From: a bacterium
GTDB taxonomy: Bacteria; Bacteroidota; Bacteroidia; B-17B0; Aurantibacillaceae
Assembly: GCA_029945625.1 (NCBI GenBank)
Contig: JAQSCW010000018.1
Location: 124,001-188,000 of the forward strand
Direction: 5' to 3'
Length of the DNA: 64,000 nucleotides
Part shown: positions 6,475-14,320 of the stretch, piece after piece
How positions within the stretch are numbered: the first letter of the stretch is position 1
How the letters are laid out: every line of letters starts with the position of its first letter
Notes under the pieces: generated by a model
What the model was told of the DNA's origin: nothing
Seen by the model: only the letters and a program-made list of their open reading frames with translations
The model's database searches: none
Made by a program: the position numbers and the translations under genes

Positions 6475-8937
6475 TTAGAATGAATTTACAATTCCAATGG
6501 TAAACCCCTGTTTAAGCTTGCTGTCGGGCGCATAGCCCAACACATAGTCGATTCTTATTATTTTGAAAACCCGTTCAAGGCCAAAATTCAATTCATAATA
6601 GTAACGAAGTTGGTTACTCGTTAACGCATGAAAACCAATCACTTCCTGAACTTTTAATTTTTTTACCAGCGGAATCTGCCCTATGATGGAACCCTGAAAA
6701 TGATGCTCGGCATGTAATTCTGTAAACCACTTGTCGGCACTAAATGAATAGTAAGGCAACAACCTGAAACTGCTGAGGTAATCATTGGTATTAAAAATAG
6801 TTTGGTTGCCCAAAAAATGGGTATAATCCATAAAGTAGAGTTTTTTTGCAGAAAGAAATCCACCACCCCTCAGGCGGTAATTGAACCGGCCAAATAAACC
6901 GAGTTTAACGGCGTCACTCACGGTTGCGGTGGCCAGATCGTAATTGGCAGAAGTGTTCATTACGGGAAAAGCCTTTTTGTATGACACACTGAGGCGGGGA
7001 TATTTACTTCCGGTAATGATTTTCTGTCCGGGTAAAGTATGGTATTTTTGTTTAAAACGGAATGAAAACTGGAATTCCGCGGTAAGGGCTCTGTTGGACG
7101 TGAATGCAGAGTCATCGGTGCTTGTGTGCTGGGGATCGTTGCTGCTGAACCATTTGTTTTTATCATCCACCAAAAGCAGGTCGCTTGTATTTCGCAAGGG
7201 GTCGCGTTGCATGTAGCGAATAGTTGTATTTGAATAAATACCATTGGTGAGTTCTGAATAATAAAAACCTTCCACTCCACTTTCCTTGTATATTTTCATA
7301 TAGTTGTTATTGAGAAAGAGGGTGTAAAGTGAATTCACGAGGGGGGTAATAGGTTCCATACGATTAAACTGCTCTGCGATGGATTTCACCTTAACCCCAA
7401 AAGTGCTGCGTTTTATGGGGTCAAATAAATAATTATAGGTAAGCTCTCCTCCCCAAAGCATGTTTGAAAAGCCGTACCTCACTTTTGCGCCGAGATTGTA
7501 TTCCTTATAATTCTCATATTTTTTGGTCATGTTAAAATAATAACTCAAGTTCAATCCTTCAACCGTGTTGTATTGAACACCATTGGTAATAAGGCCCGGT
7601 AAGGAGAGATTAAAATTTGTTTTGGTGACCTTGTAATTATATCCAAAAAAGATATTTGCCACCTTCAGGCGGTTGCTCACTTTGTCAACCGAATCTTTAT
7701 ACCGGTCTGTGTCACGCACTTTCACAAGGCTGTCCTTTTGCCGATAATCTACGGATTCTTCTGCGGTTAAAGGGACAGCCCTGTGTTCGTTCCAATAAGT
7801 AGAATCCTTTTTGTTGGAGCCTTCCATCACCAGCAATACTTCATTCTTAAAAAAGTTTCTTTCAAACACCGGGTTGAGATCATACCCACTGATGTGGGCA
7901 TTAAAATAACCGCTGCCTTTAAAACCAAATGCCTTAAAATCAAATCCAAAATTTAACGTCACGGGCATCCACACACTATCGCCTAATATTGGGGCGTACA
8001 GTTGTTTGATATACAATGTATCTACAAATTCAATCTTCACCTCTTTCGTAAGAAGCAGGTCCACACTTGTGATACGCCAGGTGCTATCTTGTATATAAAT
8101 CATCCCTGCAAAGCAGGCATCTGTTTTTCGTTTTGGCACCACCATTATTTTGTGAATGGGTTTGCCTTCGCCGGTGATGGTACCTTGTAAATAATAACGG
8201 TAGAAAAGAAATGCATTTTCATTTAGCGGAGAAACAAAGGGTCTTCCGCTCAGATTACCCATCTCAACCAGATTGTTGTAGAAATTGAGTTTCATGTCGC
8301 TAAGTTTATTAAAGCTGAAGGAACGGTTGTCACCACTCACTTTACTGCTGTACATGATCTCTTTTTGCTCGTTGGGTTTTTCATAATGGTATTTACTTTC
8401 GCTCTCCGACAGATAGATCACTCCCTTGATATCATTGGTGTCGCTCAATTCGCCACCAAATAGTTTGATCAAACCTTTAATGTTTTTTGGCAATTCTTTG
8501 ACCTTTTGCAGCCCTTTAATATAGGCATTGCAGGTGTAAGCGGGTAACTGATCCTGAAAGTACTTTCTTTTGCCAATTGCCTTTCGTATGATGGGATAGG
8601 CAGGATCTTCACCTGCACTCACATCAATTTCTTTTAACGAAATGCCATCGGGTTTCAAATTTACGTTCAGTACTTTGTTCGAATTCAGTTCTACGTGCTC
8701 TGTACGTTTCGAATAGCCAATGTATTCGTAAATGATCTTATAAGTCCCGGGCGGCAGTTTTAAAGTATACTGACCATTCATATTACTGTTTACCCCCACT
8801 GAAGTGCCTTCTACCAAAATAGTGGCAAAGGGCAGCGGCTCTTTGTTGTTACTTATAAGGCCCGATAACACATATGTTTGAGAGATTCCCCATTCGGTGA
8901 AGAGTGTGAAAAATAAAATGAAATATAATTTCTTCAT
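6475..8937 (-). CDS. DUF5686/carboxypeptidase-like regulatory domain outer-membrane protein
   Basis: This 820-residue protein has a signal peptide (MKKLYFILFFTLFTEWGISQ). A carboxypeptidase regulatory-like domain follows (about residues 22-105: SGLISNNKEPLPFATILVEG, then GQYTLKLPPGTYKIIYEYIGYSK). A long DUF5686 region comes next, beginning DPAYPIIRKAIGKRKYFQDQ, whose aromatic alternating strands suggest an outer-membrane barrel ending in a terminal Phe. Family function is unknown. The start MKKLYF at 8937 was chosen because it begins the signal peptide; an in-frame ATG at 9000 would overlap the DUF4159 gene and hide the signal. It lies last in a minus-strand run with folP and DUF4159. Confidence 0.85.
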   Translation of the reverse strand: MKKLYFILFFTLFTEWGISQTYVLSGLISNNKEPLPFATILVEGTSVGVNSNMNGQYTLKLPPGTYKIIYEYIGYSKRTEHVELNSNKVLNVNLKPDGISLKEIDVSAGEDPAYPIIRKAIGKRKYFQDQLPAYTCNAYIKGLQKVKELPKNIKGLIKLFGGELSDTNDIKGVIYLSESESKYHYEKPNEQKEIMYSSKVSGDNRSFSFNKLSDMKLNFYNNLVEMGNLSGRPFVSPLNENAFLFYRYYLQGTITGEGKPIHKIMVVPKRKTDACFAGMIYIQDSTWRITSVDLLLTKEVKIEFVDTLYIKQLYAPILGDSVWMPVTLNFGFDFKAFGFKGSGYFNAHISGYDLNPVFERNFFKNEVLLVMEGSNKKDSTYWNEHRAVPLTAEESVDYRQKDSLVKVRDTDRYKDSVDKVSNRLKVANIFFGYNYKVTKTNFNLSLPGLITNGVQYNTVEGLNLSYYFNMTKKYENYKEYNLGAKVRYGFSNMLWGGELTYNYLFDPIKRSTFGVKVKSIAEQFNRMEPITPLVNSLYTLFLNNNYMKIYKESGVEGFYYSELTNGIYSNTTIRYMQRDPLRNTSDLLLVDDKNKWFSSNDPQHTSTDDSAFTSNRALTAEFQFSFRFKQKYHTLPGQKIITGSKYPRLSVSYKKAFPVMNTSANYDLATATVSDAVKLGLFGRFNYRLRGGGFLSAKKLYFMDYTHFLGNQTIFNTNDYLSSFRLLPYYSFSADKWFTELHAEHHFQGSIIGQIPLVKKLKVQEVIGFHALTSNQLRYYYELNFGLERVFKIIRIDYVLGYAPDSKLKQGFTIGIVNSF

Positions 8938-8974
8938 GAAGCGTTCGCGATTTAGGCGATTTCCAATCGAGTTT

Positions 8975-9676
8975 TCATTTGGCAACTTTATTTTTGTCAA
9001 AACCTGTAAAGGCGTATGAAATTAAGTTGGCGCCCATTTTCAACGCTTTAGTTCTTGTTTCCTCGCTATCGTTGTGAATTTCTGAGCTTTCCCATCCGTC
9101 ACCCAAATCACACTCAAAATCGTAAAAGCACACTACGCGTCCGTTGTAGATTAGCCCAAATCCTTTTGGGGCACCTTTGTCGTGCTCGTGTATTTTTGGC
9201 AGTCCATTTGGAAAATCGAATTTCTGGTGGTAGATGGGGTGATCAAAAGGAAGTTCTACCAGATCCAATTCAGGAAAGATCTTTTTAAGCTGCGAACGAA
9301 TAAATTTATCCATGCCATAATTATCGCTTATGTGAAGAAAGCCCCCGCCCATGAGGTAGTTCCTGAGATTTTCGGCCTCCTCACTTGAAAAAACCACATT
9401 GCCATGTCCCGTCATATGAATGAACGGGTAATTTATAAGCTCGGCACTCCCCGCATCCACAATAGCTTGCTCAGGATTTATAGTGGTTTTTAGGTTGTCA
9501 TTACTAAACTTGATTAAGTTTGGAAGCGACGTTTCTAAATTGGCATACCAATCGCCGCCACCATTGTATTTTAGCAGACCCAGCTGGCAGGAGTAGGGAG
9601 GAGCCGGTGCCGCTGAGAGTAAAATAAAACTGCTGAGCACGAGCATAGTTCGTTTAAGAAAGGGAAGTTTTTTCAT
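8975..9676 (-). CDS. DUF4159 domain exported protein
   Basis: This 233-residue protein has an N-terminal signal sequence (LVLSSFILLSAAPAPP) and then a DUF4159 domain. Recognisable blocks are LLKYNGGGDWYANLETSLPNL, the PFIHMTGHGNVVFSSEEAENLRNYLMGGGFLHISD core, and the closing FYDFECDLGDGW. The core resembles glutamine-amidotransferase-like folds, but no complete catalytic triad is evident. It starts 9 nt after folP and ends 37 nt before the DUF5686 gene, so the three are probably co-transcribed. Its location is periplasmic by inference and its function unknown. Confidence 0.85.
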   Translation of the reverse strand: MKKLPFLKRTMLVLSSFILLSAAPAPPYSCQLGLLKYNGGGDWYANLETSLPNLIKFSNDNLKTTINPEQAIVDAGSAELINYPFIHMTGHGNVVFSSEEAENLRNYLMGGGFLHISDNYGMDKFIRSQLKKIFPELDLVELPFDHPIYHQKFDFPNGLPKIHEHDKGAPKGFGLIYNGRVVCFYDFECDLGDGWESSEIHNDSEETRTKALKMGANLISYAFTGFDKNKVAK

Positions 9677-9685
9677 GATATCTGT

Positions 9686-10543
9686 TTAAGCATTTTCGTA
9701 AAACTGAACTAATTGAATGGCTTGTCTGGCTTCCTTTACATCATGCACTCGCAAGAGCGAAGCCCCGTTAAGTAAAGCAATGGTGTGAAGTACCGTAGTG
9801 CCGGTGAGTGCCGTTACGGGGCTGGTGCCGATTACTTGGTTGATCATGCCCTTCCTCGAGATGCCCGCTAAAACAGGGAACCCTAATGAGGTGAACTCCT
9901 TTAGCCCTTTTAGAAGTGTAAAGTTGTTTTCGAGAGTTTTACCAAAACCAAAACCGGGATCCAGGATGATCTTATGAAAGTTCATGTCCAAGAGCGTTTT
10001 CACTTTTGCGCGAAACATATTCCTAATTTCATCCAGCAGGTGAATGTACTTAGGGTCTTGCTGCATGGTTTGCGGTGTTCCCTGAATGTGCATGAGTATA
10101 TAAGGCAGGTTCAATTCTGCAATGGTATCAAACATTTGGTCGTCGAGACTCCCGCCCCCAATATCGTTGATCATGTCGGCCCCCTCTAATGCGGCTTGTT
10201 TTGCAATAGCGGCTCTGTAGGTATCGATGCTGATTACAACTTTTGGAAATCGCTTTCTGAGCCCTTTTAAAATAGGTTCAAGTCTTTGCCACTCCTCTTC
10301 TTTGCTGATTATTTTGGAATTGGGTCGAGAAGATGCTGCACCTATATCGATGATATCGGCTCCCTGACCGATTTTCTCTTCCACGTCAAATAGCACATCC
10401 TCGATCGAACTGTATTTTCCACCATCATAAAAACTATCGGGAGTGAGGTTTACAATAGCCATGATGAGGGGCTTAGTAAATTGTATTATTTTATCGCCGG
10501 CCCAATATTCAATTGGTTTTATTTCGTTATTTTTAGTGCTCAT
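9686..10543 (-). CDS. folP: Dihydropteroate synthase
   Basis: This 285-residue enzyme condenses p-aminobenzoate with dihydropterin diphosphate in folate synthesis; it is the sulfonamide target. Family blocks in order are IMAIVNLTPDSFYDGG, the GASSRPNS version of the pterin/diphosphate loop, SIDTYR, INDIGGG, the canonical DPGFGFGKT, and SRKGM with RVHDV near the end. The start MSTKNNEIKP was chosen because the family begins there; a more upstream ATG at 10591 would run into the divergent gene. The start codon is only 6 bp from the start codon of the divergent DUF1599 gene. Neighbouring folP with DUF1599 and BT_3928 genes is common in Bacteroidota. Confidence 0.95.
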   Translation of the reverse strand: MSTKNNEIKPIEYWAGDKIIQFTKPLIMAIVNLTPDSFYDGGKYSSIEDVLFDVEEKIGQGADIIDIGAASSRPNSKIISKEEEWQRLEPILKGLRKRFPKVVISIDTYRAAIAKQAALEGADMINDIGGGSLDDQMFDTIAELNLPYILMHIQGTPQTMQQDPKYIHLLDEIRNMFRAKVKTLLDMNFHKIILDPGFGFGKTLENNFTLLKGLKEFTSLGFPVLAGISRKGMINQVIGTSPVTALTGTTVLHTIALLNGASLLRVHDVKEARQAIQLVQFYENA

Positions 10544-10549
10544 AAAACT

Positions 10550-11086
10550 ATGCAAACCACATCGCAACAATACGACGTCGCCATTTCGCAATGTAAAGAT
10601 ATCTTTTTAAAGAAAATGAAAGATTACGGTACGGCCTGGCGCAACTTGAGACCAAAATCCATTACCGATCAAATTTTTATTAAGGCCCAACGCATTAAAA
10701 GCATTGAGGAAAAAGGTACTCAAAAAATTCAGGACGATATTAAGGGAGAATACATTGGCATTATTAATTACTGCGCGATCGCCCTGATGCAGCTCGATCT
10801 AACAAATGATGCCCGGCTGGAACTTCCATTTGAGGAAGTGGAGAACTTATATACCAAACACCTTTTGGTTACAAAAAAGTTGATGGAAGACAAGAATCAT
10901 GACTATGGCGAAGCCTGGCGTGATATGCGCATCAGCTCCCTCACCGATCTTATTCTCATGAAGATTTTCAGGGTAAAACAAATTGAAGACAACAATGGCA
11001 AAACCATTATTAGTGAAGGCGTTGATGCGAATTATATGGACATGATCAATTATTCGGTGTTTGCGCTGATAAGACTGGGTGCCTGA
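10550..11086 (+). CDS. DUF1599 protein with two tandem domain copies
   Basis: This 178-residue cytoplasmic protein consists of two copies of DUF1599. Copy one reads KKMKDYGTAWRNLRPKSITD, with IKGEYIGIINYCAIALMQL later. Copy two reads EDKNHDYGEAWRDMRISSLTD, with DANYMDMINYSVFALIRL. The shared pattern is DYGxAWRxxRxxSxTDxIxxKxxRxxxIE. The biochemical role is unproven; links to nucleotide metabolism are suggested by family context only. It is divergent from folP by 6 bp between start codons and is followed by the BT_3928 gene 71 nt downstream. ATG at 10550 begins the conserved domain. Confidence 0.88.
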   Translation: MQTTSQQYDVAISQCKDIFLKKMKDYGTAWRNLRPKSITDQIFIKAQRIKSIEEKGTQKIQDDIKGEYIGIINYCAIALMQLDLTNDARLELPFEEVENLYTKHLLVTKKLMEDKNHDYGEAWRDMRISSLTDLILMKIFRVKQIEDNNGKTIISEGVDANYMDMINYSVFALIRLGA

Positions 11087-11157
11087 ATCGTTAAAAAAAA
11101 TTAATTAGTTTCAGTTCTTTCTTCTGCTCTCTACCTTTAAGATCTTACAATCAAGCT

Positions 11158-12477
11158 ATGAAAAACTTTCTATCCTCTAAATTGTTTCGTTTCATCTGGT
11201 CTGCCGCGCTTGCCGCTTTGCTTTTTGTAACGTGCCCCCCCTGTTTCAGCAGCACCACCTTGGCCATTGTGTTGGGCATTTTGTTGGTACTTGTAAATGG
11301 AGCTGACCTCATTGCTAAAGCGCCAATCTTAACGCATGTTTCCCGCATTCTGGTTGGTTGTTTGTTTATTTTTTCAGGCTTTATAAAAGCGAACGACCCC
11401 TTGGGATTCAGTTATAAGCTGAAAGAGTACTTTGAAGTATTTCAAAACGATACGGGCATGGCGTTTTTCGAATACTTTGCTCATATGGCATTGCCCTTGG
11501 CCATACTCGTTTGTGCGAGCGAGATAGTTTTAGGAGTTATGCTGCTGATTGGCTTTCGACGAGACCTCACCTTGTGGCTTCTATTTGCACAGATCGCCTT
11601 TTTTACTTTCCTCACGTTTTATTCGGCCTGCTATAATAAAGTAACGCATTGCGGCTGTTTTGGCGATTTCTTGCAACTAAAGCCATGGGAAAGTTTCTGG
11701 AAAGACATTGCCCTAATGATCCTGATCACGCTCCTGTTCTCCGGCAGAAAACACATCAACCCTTTGTTCTCGCCTTTTGTAGTGAGCAGCCTTTTTACCT
11801 TAGGCTTGATCTTTTCACTGGCATTTCCCATGTATGCTTACCGAAATTTGCCGCCACTCGATTTTAGAGCGTATGCTCCGGGCATGAATATCAAAGAGAA
11901 CATGAAATTTCCTTCCACCTATTCTCCCGCAGTGATTGAAACCGGTTTCATTTACGAAAACATAAAGTCCGGTGAAAAGAAACATTTTGATTTGAAGAAC
12001 TATCCATGGCAGGACACGCTGAATTGGAGGTGGTTCGCAACGGATAATGTGGTGGTAAAAGAAGCGGTGGATGCGCCTAAGATTACCGATTTCGCTGTTA
12101 ACAGCAGCGAGGGAGTGAGTATTACCGACTCCATTCTAAATGAAAAAAATTACAGTTTTTGGTTAGTCGTGCATGCTCTTCCCGAAACCGACGATGATGC
12201 CAAACTCATGGCGCAAATCAATGATTTTTATAAATTGGCTGCACAAGATACGGTCCATTTCTTTGCACTCACCTCAAGCGGCGCCTCTGAAATTGACGCG
12301 TTTAAACACAAATACAATGCTTTGTACGATTTTGCAACAGCAGACGATATTGTATTAAAAACCATGATTCGAAGTAATCCGGGTTTGATGCTCATGAAAA
12401 ATGGAACGGTTATTGCCAATTGGCATCACACAAATTTCCCAATATATAGCGTGGTAAAGCAAACGCTCATGAAATAG
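11158..12477 (+). CDS. BT_3928-type DoxX/MauE membrane protein with a C-terminal thioredoxin-fold-like domain
   Basis: This 439-residue protein has about eight membrane segments. The DoxX/MauE-like core (about 55-200) holds ILVGCLFIFSGFIKANDPLGF and the HCGCFGD motif (C165, C167) seen in MauE-type redox membrane proteins. The soluble C-terminal part (about 255-439) looks like a divergent thioredoxin fold with a terminal NPGLMLMKNGTVIANWH strand, but no CxxC there. An extra CPPC (C26-C29) sits in the first hydrophobic stretch. Homologues in Bacteroidota neighbour DUF1599, folP and tpiA, but tpiA is absent here. Electron transfer for periplasmic thiol chemistry is an inference. A strong terminator follows. 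Confidence 0.82.
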   Translation: MKNFLSSKLFRFIWSAALAALLFVTCPPCFSSTTLAIVLGILLVLVNGADLIAKAPILTHVSRILVGCLFIFSGFIKANDPLGFSYKLKEYFEVFQNDTGMAFFEYFAHMALPLAILVCASEIVLGVMLLIGFRRDLTLWLLFAQIAFFTFLTFYSACYNKVTHCGCFGDFLQLKPWESFWKDIALMILITLLFSGRKHINPLFSPFVVSSLFTLGLIFSLAFPMYAYRNLPPLDFRAYAPGMNIKENMKFPSTYSPAVIETGFIYENIKSGEKKHFDLKNYPWQDTLNWRWFATDNVVVKEAVDAPKITDFAVNSSEGVSITDSILNEKNYSFWLVVHALPETDDDAKLMAQINDFYKLAAQDTVHFFALTSSGASEIDAFKHKYNALYDFATADDIVLKTMIRSNPGLMLMKNGTVIANWHHTNFPIYSVVKQTLMK

Positions 12478-12501
12478 AACTCAGCATTTTTTGAAGACGA
12501 G

Positions 12502-12527
12502 AAAGCCCGGAAACACCGGGCTTTTTT
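12502..12527 (+). terminator. Intrinsic terminator after the BT_3928 gene
   Basis: A perfect 9-bp stem AAAGCCCGG / CCGGGCTTT with loop AAACA, followed by T residues. Confidence 0.9.
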
Positions 12528-12737
12528 AATTATGGGAAAATAAAATTTTACCGCCGGCCTGTTCCCAATTGAAAAATCGCTGAGCAAATCGGATATTATC
12601 TAGAAAGAGTTGTGTCCACATGGGCGCCTAGTGCGAAAAGAAGTTTTATATCTTATCTTTTAAAGAGTCTCCGGGCTTTTGACATGCGACTATTAAAAGC
12701 GGTTCTTGAGGGCGACAAAATCACCCCGGGGAAGGGC

Positions 12738-12765
12738 AAAAAAAACCCCGAATGAACGGGGTCTT
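12738..12765 (-). terminator. Intrinsic terminator after the desaturase
   Basis: On the minus strand GACCCCG pairs with CGGGGT around a short loop and is followed by eight T residues, 19-46 nt past the desaturase stop codon. Confidence 0.85.
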
Positions 12766-12783
12766 TAATTTAAATGGGCGTAA

Positions 12784-13875
12784 TTAGGCTCTCCCTAAAC
12801 GCCACAGCATAAGTTGGTGCGACCAAAGGGCGCCCACAAATGTTTTGCGGCTCTTATAGGGTACATCAAATTCTTTAGCTGTAGCCTCCACAATCTTAGA
12901 GATTTTTGGGTAGTGCACATGAGAAATCGTTGGAAAAAGGTGATGCTCCACTTGATAATTGAGTCCGCCAACGAGCCATGAAAAAATAGGGTCGCCATTG
13001 GCAAAATTCATAGTGGTTTGCATTTGGTGTATAGCCCAATGGTTTTCTATACTTCCTGCATCTGTTGGCAAAGGAAACTCAGTTTCTTCCACCACGTGAG
13101 CAGGCTGAAAGATCATGGCAAGAACCAAACCGGCGATATAATGCAATACCACAAATCCGGCCAACCATTCAATAAATCTCATTTCGGGAACCAGGAAGTA
13201 AGGCAGAAGCATATACGCATAGTAAATAACTTTAGACACAATTACAATTCCCAATTCTTTTGCCAGGGTGGTATTTGCAGTTTTCAGCATCCCCTTCTTT
13301 TCGTAACGCAGTAACTGTCTGAAATCTTTGGTAGTGCTCCACATGAGGGTCATCATTCCGTAAAAGAACCAGGCATATAGAAATTGCAATTTATGAACCC
13401 ATTTTCTTTTGGCGTGTGGTTCAAAACGTAAAAACCCAGGAGGAGCAATATCTTCATCGTGTTCGTGAACATTGGTGTACGTATGGTGAATCACGTTATG
13501 CTGAATCCTCCAATTGATGGAATGGCCACCTAACATATTGAGCGATAAGTAGCCAAGAATTCCATTCAGCTTCACATTTTTACTATAACTGCCGTGATTG
13601 GCATCGTGCATCACACATAAACCAAGACCCGCCATGGCAAAACCCATTACCGCAGATAATAATAACCAAATGAGTTTACTGTCAAAAACATTAAAAATGA
13701 TAAGGAAATAAGGAACCAAGTAAGCGGCAAACATGAATGCCGTTTTTAGATACAGGTTCAGATTTCCGTTTTTACTTAGTTTATTGTCCCTAAAGTAAGT
13801 ATCTACCCGCTTTTTTAGCTCGGTATAAAACTCACGGTTAGAATTGTTGAAACGAATGCTTGTTGTTTTACTCAT
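12784..13875 (-). CDS. Membrane fatty-acid/acyl-lipid desaturase
   Basis: This 363-residue integral membrane di-iron enzyme introduces a double bond into acyl chains. All three histidine boxes are present: H90-DAN-H94, H126-NVI-HH131 and QVEHH at 308-312. The Q at the start of box three is typical of front-end (delta-6-like) or linoleoyl-CoA-type desaturases. Hydrophobic segments lie near 45-85 and 205-255. There is no fused cytochrome b5 domain, so electrons must come from a separate donor. It is a single gene with its own promoter and terminator. The substrate and the position of desaturation cannot be read from sequence. Confidence 0.92.
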   Translation of the reverse strand: MSKTTSIRFNNSNREFYTELKKRVDTYFRDNKLSKNGNLNLYLKTAFMFAAYLVPYFLIIFNVFDSKLIWLLLSAVMGFAMAGLGLCVMHDANHGSYSKNVKLNGILGYLSLNMLGGHSINWRIQHNVIHHTYTNVHEHDEDIAPPGFLRFEPHAKRKWVHKLQFLYAWFFYGMMTLMWSTTKDFRQLLRYEKKGMLKTANTTLAKELGIVIVSKVIYYAYMLLPYFLVPEMRFIEWLAGFVVLHYIAGLVLAMIFQPAHVVEETEFPLPTDAGSIENHWAIHQMQTTMNFANGDPIFSWLVGGLNYQVEHHLFPTISHVHYPKISKIVEATAKEFDVPYKSRKTFVGALWSHQLMLWRLGRA

Positions 13876-13914
13876 TATTTTTTTGCTTTGTTAATTTCTA
13901 TTTTTTTACGCAGG

Positions 13915-13945
13915 TAAAGATAATATTATAAGTTCAATTAATCAA
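13915..13945 (-). promoter_or_regulatory. Bacteroidota-type promoter for the desaturase
   Basis: On the minus strand TTG at 13945-13943 is followed after 20 nt by TATCTTTA (13922-13915), one mismatch from TAnnTTTG. The leader would be about 35 nt. Confidence 0.45.
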
Positions 13946-13949
13946 GGCG

Positions 13950-14318
13950 TCAAAATTTCGTAATTTTTATTATAAAGGCCTTATTATCAAGTGTATCGGT
14001 GTATTTTCGTTTTATAAAAACAAGGGTTGTTTGCCCCACAGCCAAGGCCCTCAGGTTAAAGTAGATGCCTTTTTCATTGCCGTGCCAAACTTCGTTAACA
14101 CGTTGAACAACAGAGGCGTTATAATCTCCCTGCAGTTGCCAATTTGCCCCGGTGCGATGATCCTCCTGCAAATTGATCATAAAATTGCTGTTTTTAGGTA
14201 TTTCATTGATGGCCGGTGCTTCCTTTTTTACTTCATGAGGTTTGCATTGCCCGCAAAATAGACCAAAGAAGATGATTAGTGACAGACTTTTTAGTGATGT
14301 GGAAACCAAGAATGACAT
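13950..14318 (-). CDS. Small exported protein, possibly chagasin-like (I42) inhibitor fold
   Basis: This 122-residue protein has a hydrophobic leader (SLKSLSLIIFFGLFCGQC) that could be a lipoprotein signal. The mature part has a layout reminiscent of chagasin-type cysteine protease inhibitors: an N-terminal DHRTGANWQL loop (compare NPTTGY.W), a GNEKGIYFNLRALAVGQTTLVFIKRK strand pair (compare G.GG...F...A...G...L.F.Y.R), and a closing KAFIIKI strand. The diagnostic RPW motif is missing, so this is tentative. The start MSFLVSTS lies 2 nt after the stop of the vWA gene, which suggests coupling in the fabG-vWA operon. Confidence 0.6.
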   Translation of the reverse strand: MSFLVSTSLKSLSLIIFFGLFCGQCKPHEVKKEAPAINEIPKNSNFMINLQEDHRTGANWQLQGDYNASVVQRVNEVWHGNEKGIYFNLRALAVGQTTLVFIKRKYTDTLDNKAFIIKITKF

Positions 14319-14320
14319 AG

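Larger units (their letters stand above)
12478..12783. other. Gene-free stretch between BT_3928 and the desaturase
   Basis: This 306-nt convergent spacer holds the two terminators listed separately, one for each flanking gene. The roughly 210 nt between them show no coding potential and no repeat recognised elsewhere in the window. Confidence 0.6.
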
